Origin: Geothrix limicola
GTDB taxonomy: Bacteria > Acidobacteriota > Holophagae > Holophagales > Holophagaceae
NCBI RefSeq assembly: GCF_030268085.1
Contig: NZ_BSDE01000004.1
Coordinates: 248,001-312,000, forward strand
Reading direction: 5' to 3'
DNA length: 64,000 nt
The notes beneath the pieces are model-generated. The model made no database searches and was not told the DNA's origin. It saw nothing but the letters and a program-made list of their open reading frames with translations. The position numbers were made by a program, and so were the translations under genes. Within the stretch, counting starts at the first letter, position 1, and each line of letters opens with the position of its first letter. This document shows positions 20,342-28,856 of this stretch, piece after piece.

Positions 20342-20635
20342 CTACTCGTCGTAGTCGTCCATGCGGAGGTCGCCGGGATCGAAGCCTTCGCCGCGGCCGC
20401 GCTCGATGGCCACGCCGCTTTCGCTGAAGGTCTCTTCCAGGTTCTCGGCTTCGGGCTCGGCGGCGAAATCATCCTCGATGACGTGGACGCTCTTTTCCTT
20501 CTTCACGGCCTTGGGCTTGGCGGGTGCGGCCTTTTGGTTGGCGCCGCATTTGGGGCAGATGGCCTCCGGCTTTCCGAAGTCATAGAACTTCGCCGCGCAC
20601 TGGAAACATGTGAATTTCTTGCCAAGATCTGCCAT
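20342..20635 (-). CDS. Small FYDLN-type zinc-ribbon protein (TIGR02300-like)
   Basis: A 97-residue protein starting MADLGKKFTCFQC. It has a two-CxxC zinc ribbon (CFQC...CPKC) with the FYDFGK motif between them, matching the FYDLN-acid family, then a Lys-rich linker and a very acidic tail ending DDYDE. The function of the family is unknown; the layout suggests a nucleic-acid or protein-binding factor. It lies about 40 bases upstream of the deaminase gene on the same strand. Confidence 0.75.
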   Translation of the reverse strand: MADLGKKFTCFQCAAKFYDFGKPEAICPKCGANQKAAPAKPKAVKKEKSVHVIEDDFAAEPEAENLEETFSESGVAIERGRGEGFDPGDLRMDDYDE

Positions 20636-20713
20636 TGCCCGTCCTCGTCCGTACCCAAAGGAACAAGGTTCTACCAGAATCAGGCCCGGTTGTCATCCTT
20701 GCCGGCAAGGCTT

Positions 20714-21820
20714 TCAGGCCCAGGGAGCGGCTCCCAATTTGGAAACGTCGCCATCGCATAGCAATTGGATGATGGTGTTGGTAAAAATGCGGTGACGATT
20801 TTCGACGGGCTCTCCGAACCGTTCCACAAAGGTGGCCCGGCTTCGCTCGAGCTCATCCCGCAGTTGCTGGTAGAGATTTCCGTTCGTTCGGGCCTGGGCG
20901 ACCTTGGCCGGGAAGTAGAGTTCCACGTCTCCCACGAGCACTCTGGCCAGGCGCTCGGCGGCGGCGCGGGTCCGGGGGTCCAGGTCGCCCGTGGGGGCGG
21001 GGTCGATGGTTTCAGGCACGACCTGGGTGGGTGCGCTGGGATGGGGTTCGGGTTCCGGCTCCGGAGCGGGATGGTGCCGCGGCTCCTCCTCCTTGCCCGC
21101 CGCCAGGGAGGCAAGCATGGCCGCGGCGACGAGCACGAGGGCACGGGCCTGCTCGGGGTGGTCGAGGGTCTGGCGCAGGCCGCTGTCCACGAGCACCAGG
21201 GCCACGACGCGCCGCTTGTGCAGGAGGGGAAAGATCGCCACCTCTGCGGCTTCGAAGGCGCTGATGGGAGCGAGGAGCGCGGTGTAGGCGGCCCCTCTGC
21301 TGCGAATGGTCCGCGTCGAACCCTGGATCAGGGCTTCGAGGTCCGGAGGCGGCACGATGGCGCCGGGCTTGACGGGCGCCTGGGCTTCGAAGCCCCGGAG
21401 GGCATAGAGCGAGGCCAAACCCTGCTTGAGGATGAAGAGGGCGCTGCGCTCCACGAGGGGAGAAAGGGCGTCCAGCAGACGCTTGAGCAGGTCGCTTTGG
21501 CTGGTGGCGCCTTCCAGCAGGTCCAGGGCGGCCGCCAGGTCCTGGTCTCCGGCGCCCGCGGGCCTGAGGGGCACCTCGTCGGCATCCGACAGCTCCTCCA
21601 GGCTCAGGGGCGCCGCGGGTTCTACGGCGGACACCGGGACGGGCACGGCCTCGCGCAGGTCGGCGAGCAGGGCATCATCGGGCTGGAAACGGGCCAGCAC
21701 GCTCTGCCAAGTGGCCATGACCTCTTCGAGGAGGGCCTGGTTGTGCTGATTGACCCAGGTCTCCAACCGGGTCCGGAGCGCTTCGTTCTGGGGCTGGTCC
21801 GCGGGGCGGGGGTCGCTCAT
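20714..21820 (-). CDS. Unrecognised protein with a GAF-like central region
   Basis: A 368-residue cytoplasmic protein I cannot name. The N-terminal 60 residues look helical. Residues about 95-245 have GAF-like features (an ...ALFILKQG... strand-like region, then ...AIFPLLHKRRVVALVLVD...). A Pro/Glu/His-rich linker of about 45 residues follows, then a conserved-looking C-terminal helical block (ERLARVLVGDVELYFPAKV, then ...IIQLLCDGDV...). It is divergent to the STAS-kinase-phosphatase genes, 114 bases away, so it may feed a signal into that switch; this is inference from position. Confidence 0.5.
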   Translation of the reverse strand: MSDPRPADQPQNEALRTRLETWVNQHNQALLEEVMATWQSVLARFQPDDALLADLREAVPVPVSAVEPAAPLSLEELSDADEVPLRPAGAGDQDLAAALDLLEGATSQSDLLKRLLDALSPLVERSALFILKQGLASLYALRGFEAQAPVKPGAIVPPPDLEALIQGSTRTIRSRGAAYTALLAPISAFEAAEVAIFPLLHKRRVVALVLVDSGLRQTLDHPEQARALVLVAAAMLASLAAGKEEEPRHHPAPEPEPEPHPSAPTQVVPETIDPAPTGDLDPRTRAAAERLARVLVGDVELYFPAKVAQARTNGNLYQQLRDELERSRATFVERFGEPVENRHRIFTNTIIQLLCDGDVSKLGAAPWA

Positions 21821-21934
21821 CAGGGGCTCACCGAAAGGTTGAACTCAAGGGTATCCCATTCCCCGCGGAATGCCCTTGGCTGGTAATTACCCTGGGGAAC
21901 CGATAGGATGGCCCAGGTTCCTTGGAGTCGTCTG

Positions 21935-22291
21935 ATGGCGGATCTTTCCATTGCGGTAAGGCAAGTCGGAGATGTGGCGGTGCTCTTGCCCGCTGGCTTC
22001 ATCAATGCCCACACCGTTCGGGATTTCGAGGAAGGCCTGGAAGACCTCGTGGAGAAGGGCCGCTACACCATCCTGATCAATTGCAAGGACCTCAGCTACA
22101 TCAGCTCCGCTGGCCTGGGCGCCATCATGGGGCTGATCGAGACGGTCCGGGAGCACGGCGGCGACATCTTGCTGTCGAACCTCCAGGACAACGTCTTCGC
22201 CATCTTCGACACGCTCGGCTTCACCCAGCTCTACCGGGTCTTCACCGATGAGGACCAGGCCCTGGCGGCAGCCTCCGAGCGAAAGGATTGA
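21935..22291 (+). CDS. STAS-domain anti-sigma factor antagonist
   Basis: A 118-residue single STAS domain of the SpoIIAA/RsbV class. The region DLSYISSAGLGAIMG contains the conserved serine that the partner kinase phosphorylates. In such switches the unphosphorylated antagonist binds the anti-sigma kinase and frees the sigma factor or another target. I chose ATG 21935, with ggag 8 bases upstream, over ATG 21908. Its stop overlaps the start region of the kinase gene, showing operon structure. Confidence 0.88.
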   Translation: MADLSIAVRQVGDVAVLLPAGFINAHTVRDFEEGLEDLVEKGRYTILINCKDLSYISSAGLGAIMGLIETVREHGGDILLSNLQDNVFAIFDTLGFTQLYRVFTDEDQALAAASERKD

Positions 22292-22293
22292 GG

Positions 22294-22731
22294 GTGGCCG
22301 CCAAAATGGACCAATCCCAATTCAGGCTCGTGATCCCGAGTCAGACGCGCTATCTGAACCTCGTGACCGGGCTCGCCAAACGCGCCTCCCTGGTGGCCGG
22401 GCTCGACGACGCCACCGCCGCGAAGGTGAGCATCGCCGTGGACGAGGCCGTGACCAACGTGATCATCCACGCCTACGGCGGCGAGGGCGAGCACAGCGTG
22501 GAACTGGAACTGCGTTTCACTGCTGAGGCCCTGGAGATCCACATTTGGCATTCGGGCCGGGGCATCCGCGGCGACCAGATGGTGCTGCCCGATCCCAAGG
22601 AATACATCAAGCATCCGCGGAAGGGCGGCCTGGGGCTGCTGCTCATGAGCCGGTTCATGGATGAAGTCCAGTTCAAGGCGGACGAGGTGTCCGGCCGCAA
22701 CGAGTGCTGCCTGATCAAGAAGATCAGCTGA
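22294..22731 (+). CDS. Anti-sigma regulatory factor, RsbW-like serine kinase (HATPase)
   Basis: A roughly 145-residue GHKL ATPase. It has VDEAVTNVIIHAYGG (N box) and GGLGLLLMSRFMDEV (G2-type lid), as in RsbW/SpoIIAB. It would phosphorylate the STAS protein and hold a sigma factor or another partner. Start candidates are GTG 22294 (aaagga 6 bases before it) and ATG 22306; I prefer the first but this is open. No sigma factor gene is adjacent, so the final target is unknown. Confidence 0.85.
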   Translation: MAAKMDQSQFRLVIPSQTRYLNLVTGLAKRASLVAGLDDATAAKVSIAVDEAVTNVIIHAYGGEGEHSVELELRFTAEALEIHIWHSGRGIRGDQMVLPDPKEYIKHPRKGGLGLLLMSRFMDEVQFKADEVSGRNECCLIKKIS

Positions 22732-22744
22732 ACCGCCAGGTTCA

Positions 22745-24319
22745 ATGATCATGCCGAACAATCCCTTCGACCGCCTCCGCCAGCTGGCCCTGAAGATCCC
22801 CGAAGGGGCCCAGGAGCTGCTGCCCCTCATCGACTTCCTGGAGACCTTCCCGGAACAGGGGAGCGACGAGGACCTCGTCCACCTGGTGGGCATCACGGCC
22901 ATGGGCATCGCCAAGGCGCGCCAGGGTGGGATCTGGGACGGGGGGAAGTGGCTCTTCCTGCGGGGCGCCGCCCCGGCCTTTCCGACCCATCCCGGCGAGG
23001 GCTGGCAGGTGCGGCCCTGGCAGTACGCGGATGAGATGTACGGGCACCTGGTCCTGCGGGCCGAGCCCCTTCCGGATTCCGTGCCGCTCCTGCTCTCCAT
23101 CAGCGCCCCGCTCCTGGCCTGGCGCCGGGCCGAAGCGGTGCGGAGCAGCCAGAACCAGTCCCTGGCCCTGCAGCTGTCCCGACTCAATACGGTCTTCGAG
23201 CTGACCCGGAACCTGGGTGAAGTGGAGACGCGGCGGGATCTGGTGCGCCTCATGGCCAACACGCTCATGGGCGAATTCCGTATCATGCGGCTATTGGTGG
23301 TGGATCCCCAGGGCCAGGTGCTGCACGCCAAGGGCCTGGGCACGCTGCCTGAAATCCTGGAGGGCGAGGCCCTTCACGACGTGGTGCAGTCGCGGGGGCT
23401 CGTCCACGCCATCGAACTGGTGGACCAGACCCACAGCCACGGCTTCGCCTATGCCGCCGATCCGGCGGTGGGGAAGCTGTCGGACGACGATGAAGTCTTC
23501 CTGCACACGCTGCTGAACCTCACCTCGTCCCAGCTCTCCAGCCTCGAACTGCGGGAGGCCCGCATCCAGGGCGAGCGCATGGAAAAGGATCTGGATCTGG
23601 CCCGCAACATCCAGCGCAGCCTGCTGCCCCAGACCCTGCCCGAGCCCGAGGGCTGGCAGTGCGCGGCGGCCAACCTGCCCTATCAGGCCGTCGGCGGCGA
23701 CCTCTACGACCTGTGGATGACCCATGAGGAAGGCCGCAGCGATCGCCTGCACCTGGCCGTGGGCGACATCTCCGGCAAGGGCCTTCCGGCCTCGCTGATG
23801 ATGACCCAGCTTTCCGCGCTGCTGCGGGCCATGGCGGACCGGCGCGTGGAGGACTGGGGCCACCTGGCGGGCCGTGTGAACCGCCGCATGAACAACGTCC
23901 GGGACGGAAACCGCTACACCACCCTGTTCGCGGGCAGCCTGAACCCACTGAACGGTGACCTCCGCTACGTGAACGGCGGCCACAATCCCCCGCTGATCGT
24001 GAGGGCCAACCGCGAGGTGGTGCGGCTGGCGCCCACGGGGCCCATGGTGGGCCTGCTGCCCGGCGTCACCTTCGCTCAGGGGCGGGTGCACATGGATCCG
24101 GGCGATGTGCTCGTGATCTTCACCGATGGCCTCGTCGAGGCGGAAAACGCCGCGGGCATGGAGCTGGGCGACGGGCCGCTGGCGGACGTGGTGTTGCGGC
24201 GACCGGATGCCGGGGCCGACGAGCTCTTCGAGGCGCTGCTGGTGGAGGCCTTCCAGCACCTGGAGGACGGCAAATTCCGGGATGACGTGACCCTCGTGGT
24301 CATCAAACGGATGGGTTGA
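22745..24319 (+). CDS. SpoIIE/RsbU-type PP2C phosphatase with GAF-like sensor region
   Basis: A 524-residue cytoplasmic phosphatase. The N-terminal 150 residues are of unknown type, residues about 155-275 look like a GAF domain, a short coiled coil (LREARIQGERMEKDLDLARNI, split here as a helix) follows, and residues about 300-523 form a SpoIIE domain with VGGDLYDLW, GDISGKGLPASL and IFTDGLVEAEN metal sites. It should dephosphorylate the STAS protein and so switch the module on. It begins 13 bases after the kinase. Two ATGs (22745, 22751) are possible starts. Confidence 0.88.
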   Translation: MIMPNNPFDRLRQLALKIPEGAQELLPLIDFLETFPEQGSDEDLVHLVGITAMGIAKARQGGIWDGGKWLFLRGAAPAFPTHPGEGWQVRPWQYADEMYGHLVLRAEPLPDSVPLLLSISAPLLAWRRAEAVRSSQNQSLALQLSRLNTVFELTRNLGEVETRRDLVRLMANTLMGEFRIMRLLVVDPQGQVLHAKGLGTLPEILEGEALHDVVQSRGLVHAIELVDQTHSHGFAYAADPAVGKLSDDDEVFLHTLLNLTSSQLSSLELREARIQGERMEKDLDLARNIQRSLLPQTLPEPEGWQCAAANLPYQAVGGDLYDLWMTHEEGRSDRLHLAVGDISGKGLPASLMMTQLSALLRAMADRRVEDWGHLAGRVNRRMNNVRDGNRYTTLFAGSLNPLNGDLRYVNGGHNPPLIVRANREVVRLAPTGPMVGLLPGVTFAQGRVHMDPGDVLVIFTDGLVEAENAAGMELGDGPLADVVLRRPDAGADELFEALLVEAFQHLEDGKFRDDVTLVVIKRMG

Positions 24320-24378
24320 ACCGGATGGGCTGAACCTTCACTGCAGCCTTTCGTATCCTGGTAGCTGGAGATCGGCGC

Positions 24379-25218
24379 ATGAATCAGACGAAAACCCTTC
24401 TCATCATCGTGGCCATGACCGGCCTGCTGGTGTGGATCGGCGGGATGCTCGGGGGCCAGTCCGGCATGGTGCTGGCGATCCTCCTCGGGCTGCTCCTGAA
24501 CGGCGTGAGCTACTTCTTTTCCGACAAGATCGTGCTGGCCAGCTACGGCGCCCAGCCCGTCTCCCAGGCCCAGGCGCCGGAACTGCACGCCATCGTGGCC
24601 AACCTGGCCCAGCGGGCGGGCCTGCCCATGCCGCGCATCGCCATCATTCCCGACGACACACCCAACGCCTTCGCCACCGGACGCAACCCCGAACACGCGG
24701 TGGTGGCGGTGACGGAAGGCATCATGCGGGTGCTCAGCCGCCCCGAACTGGAAGCGGTGATCGGCCACGAGCTGGGCCACGTCAAGCATCGCGACATCCT
24801 CATCGGCAGCCTGGCGGCGGTGCTCGCCCAGGCCATCATGTTCCTGTCGCGCTTCGCCGGCTTCTTCGGCGCGCGGGACGAAGAGGGCCGCTCCAACCCC
24901 ATCGCCAGCATCGCCATCATGATCCTGGGGCCCCTGGCCGCCATCATGCTGCAGATGGCCGTGAGCCGCTCCCGCGAATACATGGCCGACGAGTACAGCG
25001 CCCATCTGACGGGCCGGCCGGACATGCTGGCCTCGGCCCTGGAACGGCTGGAGGGCTACAACCGGCAGCTGCCCATGCACGATGCCCAGCCCGCCACCGC
25101 CCACATGATGATCGTGAACCCCCTCAGCGGCGGCGGCCTCATGAGCCTCTTCTCCACCCATCCCCCCATGGCCGTGCGCATCGAGCGCCTGCGGCGCATG
25201 CCCATCGAGGCGCGCTGA
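24379..25218 (+). CDS. htpX: Membrane zinc metalloprotease HtpX
   Basis: A 279-residue M48 protease of the inner membrane. Two helices lie at about residues 5-50, the zinc motif HELGHVKHRD near residue 132, two more helices around 150-200, and the third ligand in REYMADEYSA. HtpX works in quality control of membrane proteins, often under heat or envelope stress. It sits 59 bases after the phosphatase gene. The ATG has ctggag upstream. Confidence 0.93.
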   Translation: MNQTKTLLIIVAMTGLLVWIGGMLGGQSGMVLAILLGLLLNGVSYFFSDKIVLASYGAQPVSQAQAPELHAIVANLAQRAGLPMPRIAIIPDDTPNAFATGRNPEHAVVAVTEGIMRVLSRPELEAVIGHELGHVKHRDILIGSLAAVLAQAIMFLSRFAGFFGARDEEGRSNPIASIAIMILGPLAAIMLQMAVSRSREYMADEYSAHLTGRPDMLASALERLEGYNRQLPMHDAQPATAHMMIVNPLSGGGLMSLFSTHPPMAVRIERLRRMPIEAR

Positions 25219-25221
25219 AGG

Positions 25222-25330
25222 ATTCACCACGGAGGCACGGAGCACACGGAGGAAAACACGGAGAAAAGCAGTCCATTCTTTCTCGGTATTCTTGACTCAG
25301 TGCCCTCCGTGTCTCCGTGGTGGATCTTTA
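25222..25330. repeat. Inverted repeat of the ACCACGGAGGCACGGAG type
   Basis: The left arm (about 25222-25252, caccacggaggcacggag) is matched by the reverse complement of the right arm (about 25296-25327). Several shorter cacggag units lie inside. The arms are about 28 bases with a few mismatches and could form a large hairpin between htpX and the kinase gene. It resembles dispersed intergenic repeats of this type seen in other bacterial genomes. Confidence 0.75.
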
Positions 25331-25381
25331 GGCTGGCCCCTGAAATTGAACGACTCCGCCATAGGTGCCGATAGGGCGTTT

Positions 25382-27532
25382 ATGCGGGAACGGCTCGGCA
25401 AATTCGAGGTGGTGCGCCTTCTGGGCAAGGGCGCCATGGGCGAGGTCTACCTAGGCCGCGATCCGAAACTGGGCCGCGAGGTGGCCCTCAAGGTCATCAC
25501 CGCGGGATCGGCCTTCGGAGACGAGGCCCAGGCCCGGTTCGAGCGCGAGGCCCGCGCCGCGGCCCTCCTGAACCACCCCCACATCGTCACGGTCTTCGAG
25601 TTCGGCGAAGACGAGGGCCTCTACTACCTGGCCATGGAATACGTGCGGGGGGAGGAACTCGAAGCGATCATCCGGGGCGGGAAGGCGTCCAAGGCCGAGC
25701 TGCTGGAAGTGCTGGCCCAGGTGTGCGAAGGGTTGGCCTACGCCCACGAGCATGAGGTCATCCATCGCGACATCAAGCCCGCCAACATCCTCGTCAGCCG
25801 CCAGGGCAAGCGCCTCCGCGCGAAGCTCATGGATTTCGGCGTGGCTCAGATGGGGCCCTCGGGCCTCACCCAGGCCGGCACCTGGATGGGCACCGTGAGC
25901 TACATGGCCCCCGAGTATCTCGACACCGGCAAGGCCTCGCCCAGTTCCGACCTCTTCGCGATGGGCGTGATCCTCTATGAGATCGTCACTGGCGGAAGGA
26001 AGCCCTTCCACGGCGATACCACCACCGGCGTGCTGAACCGGATCCTCCTGCATCCGCACGAACCCCTTCGGTCGGAGGACTTCCAGGATGTGCCCAAGCG
26101 GTTGAAGGCCGTGGTGGAGCGCGCCCTGGCGAAGCGACCCGAGGACCGCTACCCCGACGCCGAGGCCCTGGGGGCCGCGATCCGCGAGGCCATGAGCGCG
26201 CCCGTCGAAGCCCCTCCTCTGGCCCAGGCCGTCGCCTCCATGGCGCCGGAAAAGGAAGTCACCGCGCCGCGGCTCCGGGTGGGCAAGGGCGGGCAGGGCC
26301 AGTGTCTGAGCCTGAAGGTGGCCCTGCGACAGGCCCGCCCGGGCACCGAAATCATCCTGCTCCCGGGGACCTACCGGGAATCCGTGGTGGTGGACAAGGA
26401 CGTGGCTATTCTCAGCCTGGGCGAGCCGGGCGAGGTGGTGCTCGAAGGCGTGGGCGGCCCGGCCCTGCTGATCCAGACGCCGGGGGCCAGCCTGCGCGGC
26501 CTCACCCTCCAGGCGGCGGAGCAACCCGCGCTGAAGATCCTCAGCGGGGCGCCCCAGATCCAAGGTTGCCTGATGAAGTCCGAGGGGCTGGCTGCGGACC
26601 TGACAGGGGCGGGAACCTCGGCGGTGTTTCGCGACTGCGTCTTCCAGGGGGTCATGGGCCTTCGGGTGGGCACGGGCGCCAAGGTCCGGATCGAGGGCGG
26701 CGGCCTCCAGCTTTTCCGCGAGGCTGGTGTCTGCGTGGAACCGGAGGCACAGGCGTCCATGCAGGGAGTGATGCTCGGCCCGGGCGAAGGCCTGGCGCTC
26801 AAAGTGCGTGCCCGCGGTCAGGCCACCCTGGACGGGTGCTCCCTTTCGGGAGACGCCGGATCCGTGGAAGTGGAAGGCGAGGGCGGCGTGCAGCTCAGCC
26901 ATTGCCGGTTGATGGACAGCCGCTTCGCGGGCCTGCTCGCCCTGGAGAAAAGCCAGGCGATGCTGGAATCCTGCGACCTCGGGAATCACGCCTGCTCGGG
27001 GGTGCACGTGCTGTCCGGAGCCAATGTCGTGATGCGCCAATGCCGGGTGGCGGGGAACGCGGGTTTTGGCGTTTCCGTGATGGACCGGGGTCTGGCCACG
27101 CTGGAAGGCTGCGTGGTGCAGTCCAACGGTGGGGCAGGTCTGCTGATCCATCACGGCGCCACGGTGCAGGGCCGGAATAGTTCCTTCTCCGAGGGGCGGT
27201 CGCTCGGTGTGAACTGCTCCGAAGGAGGCCAGGGTGTGCTGGATGCCTGCGAGATCTCGGGCAATGCCGGGGCCGGTGTGCAGGTGGAGCCGGGGGGCAG
27301 CCTCCTACTGGCGCGGTGCACCCTGAAGGAGGGCCGGGACACGGGCCTGCTCCTGCTGGAGGATTCCCAGGTCACGCTGGAGGAGTGTGTGGTGCACCGG
27401 AACGCCCGGGGCGGCATCCTCCTCGCCAAGGACGCGGCGGATCCCGTGTTGCGTGGCGGGAACCGCATCGAGGATGGCTTCCACCGGGTCGACGGTGGCG
27501 GCAACCTGGTGCGGGTCGCGCCGGTGTCCTAG
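25382..27532 (+). CDS. Serine/threonine protein kinase fused to a right-handed beta-helix domain
   Basis: This 716-residue protein starts MRERLGKFEVVRLLG. The kinase domain covers about residues 8-270: glycine loop GKGAMGEVY, Lys37, catalytic HRDIKPANIL with Asp130, DFG at 151-153 and MAPEYL. After a linker, residues about 300-705 are right-handed beta-helix (pectate-lyase-like) repeats, seen as recurring units such as LEGCVVQSNGGAGLLI and LDACEISGNAGAGV. No membrane helix is visible, so it is probably cytoplasmic. In related kinases the C-terminal part senses ligands or binds partners; a beta-helix here may bind a carbohydrate or protein. ATG 25382 is used because the kinase starts at once. 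Confidence 0.9.
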   Translation: MRERLGKFEVVRLLGKGAMGEVYLGRDPKLGREVALKVITAGSAFGDEAQARFEREARAAALLNHPHIVTVFEFGEDEGLYYLAMEYVRGEELEAIIRGGKASKAELLEVLAQVCEGLAYAHEHEVIHRDIKPANILVSRQGKRLRAKLMDFGVAQMGPSGLTQAGTWMGTVSYMAPEYLDTGKASPSSDLFAMGVILYEIVTGGRKPFHGDTTTGVLNRILLHPHEPLRSEDFQDVPKRLKAVVERALAKRPEDRYPDAEALGAAIREAMSAPVEAPPLAQAVASMAPEKEVTAPRLRVGKGGQGQCLSLKVALRQARPGTEIILLPGTYRESVVVDKDVAILSLGEPGEVVLEGVGGPALLIQTPGASLRGLTLQAAEQPALKILSGAPQIQGCLMKSEGLAADLTGAGTSAVFRDCVFQGVMGLRVGTGAKVRIEGGGLQLFREAGVCVEPEAQASMQGVMLGPGEGLALKVRARGQATLDGCSLSGDAGSVEVEGEGGVQLSHCRLMDSRFAGLLALEKSQAMLESCDLGNHACSGVHVLSGANVVMRQCRVAGNAGFGVSVMDRGLATLEGCVVQSNGGAGLLIHHGATVQGRNSSFSEGRSLGVNCSEGGQGVLDACEISGNAGAGVQVEPGGSLLLARCTLKEGRDTGLLLLEDSQVTLEECVVHRNARGGILLAKDAADPVLRGGNRIEDGFHRVDGGGNLVRVAPVS

Positions 27533-27536
27533 GTTC

Positions 27537-28793
27537 TTAGTCGACCAGCCCCGCCAGTTCATCCAGCAGGGGCAGCCAGTTCGGGGTTTCGGCCGAAGGC
27601 CAGGGCATGGGGCGGATGAGCGGATCCTCGGTGGCCGGGACCTCGCCTTCGCGAACGATGAGCGCCACGGGCAGCTCGCGGGCCTGGCCGAGACCTTCCA
27701 GAAGGGCCTGGATGTCCGCACGCGTGGGGCCTTCCTGAGGGCGGGCCTCCAGCATCAACAGGGGGCAGGCCGAGTGCTTGTCGGCCTGGAACTCGGCCAG
27801 GGCCTGGGCGGGTGTGTCCACGGCCTCGGTGCGGAGGAAGCCCGCGGCGCAGAGGGTCTGGCGCAGTGCTTCGCGGTCGGGCCCGGGCGGCATGGCCAGG
27901 AGGAGGCGGGTGCACCGGCGCCCCAGCCGCCGCAGGGCGTCGGGGGTCTCCAGGCCGGCGGGCGAGAGGCGGGCGGCGGGCCCCTTGTTCTCGACGGCGC
28001 TGCTGCGGGGGCCCGTGTCCTTCGGACTGTCGCCGAGGGTGACCGAGGAGGCGCGCTGCATGAGGTCGCGGATCGTGAGGACGGCCTGGATTTCCTGGAG
28101 CTCGGAGTCCTTGAGCTCGCCGAACTGGACCCCGATGATGAACTCGCCATCCCGTTCGCAGGCATTGGCCAGCACGCCGCGGGCGTCGAAGACCGGCAGG
28201 TTGGGGAGGTCGCGGATCTTCAGCAGGGGGAAGGATTTCCCCCGTTCGAAGAAGCCCAGGCCCGGCGTCACGCGCATGTGGTCGTCCAGGCGCATGACCC
28301 GGTCCACCCGGAAGGCGAGCCCTCCAAGTGAAAGGTTGACGAGGGGCCCCGAAAGCCCGTGGCCGGGAATGCCACCGTCCTGGGCGATCACGTAGGCCTT
28401 TTCCCGCGGGCGGAAGGGGTAGCGCTTGTGGCGGCGGCGGTCCGAAGGCGCCATGCGGGCCGGAATGGTGAAGCGGTAGAGCAGGTAGCTTTCGCGGCCG
28501 TGGAAGATGGTCGGGGCCTCGAAGCGCTGGTCGCCCAGGGAGAAGATCATCTCGAACACCGCGCCGGGGGCCAGTTCGTGGGGCAGGGGCCGGATAAGCT
28601 TCAGGTGCAGCATGGCCTTCGGCACGTCGATGTGCTGGACGCGGGCCGTGTAGGGAAGGGTGTGGGTGCCCTCCACCTTGATGGGGAATTCGATCTCCTG
28701 CTGGAAGAGGTCCTGCATGGCCTGGCGGATTTGCGCAGGATCCTCCACCGGCGTGCCACGCCCGGACCATCCGCCTGGTTTGATCTGATTCAT
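27537..28793 (-). CDS. PilZ-domain protein with degenerate receiver-like C-terminal domain
   Basis: A 418-residue protein. Residues about 20-115 resemble a YcgR-type N-terminal barrel. Residues about 118-235 are a PilZ domain with RRRHKR at 119-124 and NLSLGGLAF, the RxxxR and (D/N)xSxxG motifs that bind cyclic-di-GMP. Residues about 290-415 have a receiver-like pattern, but the expected phospho-accepting aspartate is missing (LLMLEARP). It probably reads cyclic-di-GMP to control motility or surface behaviour. It converges on the kinase gene, 4 bases apart. Confidence 0.8.
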   Translation of the reverse strand: MNQIKPGGWSGRGTPVEDPAQIRQAMQDLFQQEIEFPIKVEGTHTLPYTARVQHIDVPKAMLHLKLIRPLPHELAPGAVFEMIFSLGDQRFEAPTIFHGRESYLLYRFTIPARMAPSDRRRHKRYPFRPREKAYVIAQDGGIPGHGLSGPLVNLSLGGLAFRVDRVMRLDDHMRVTPGLGFFERGKSFPLLKIRDLPNLPVFDARGVLANACERDGEFIIGVQFGELKDSELQEIQAVLTIRDLMQRASSVTLGDSPKDTGPRSSAVENKGPAARLSPAGLETPDALRRLGRRCTRLLLAMPPGPDREALRQTLCAAGFLRTEAVDTPAQALAEFQADKHSACPLLMLEARPQEGPTRADIQALLEGLGQARELPVALIVREGEVPATEDPLIRPMPWPSAETPNWLPLLDELAGLVD

Positions 28794-28856
28794 CGACCCG
28801 CCTTGCTCAAGGCATCGGGCAGTGAGCCATCCAGAATGAGTCCTAGACCGGGGAGG

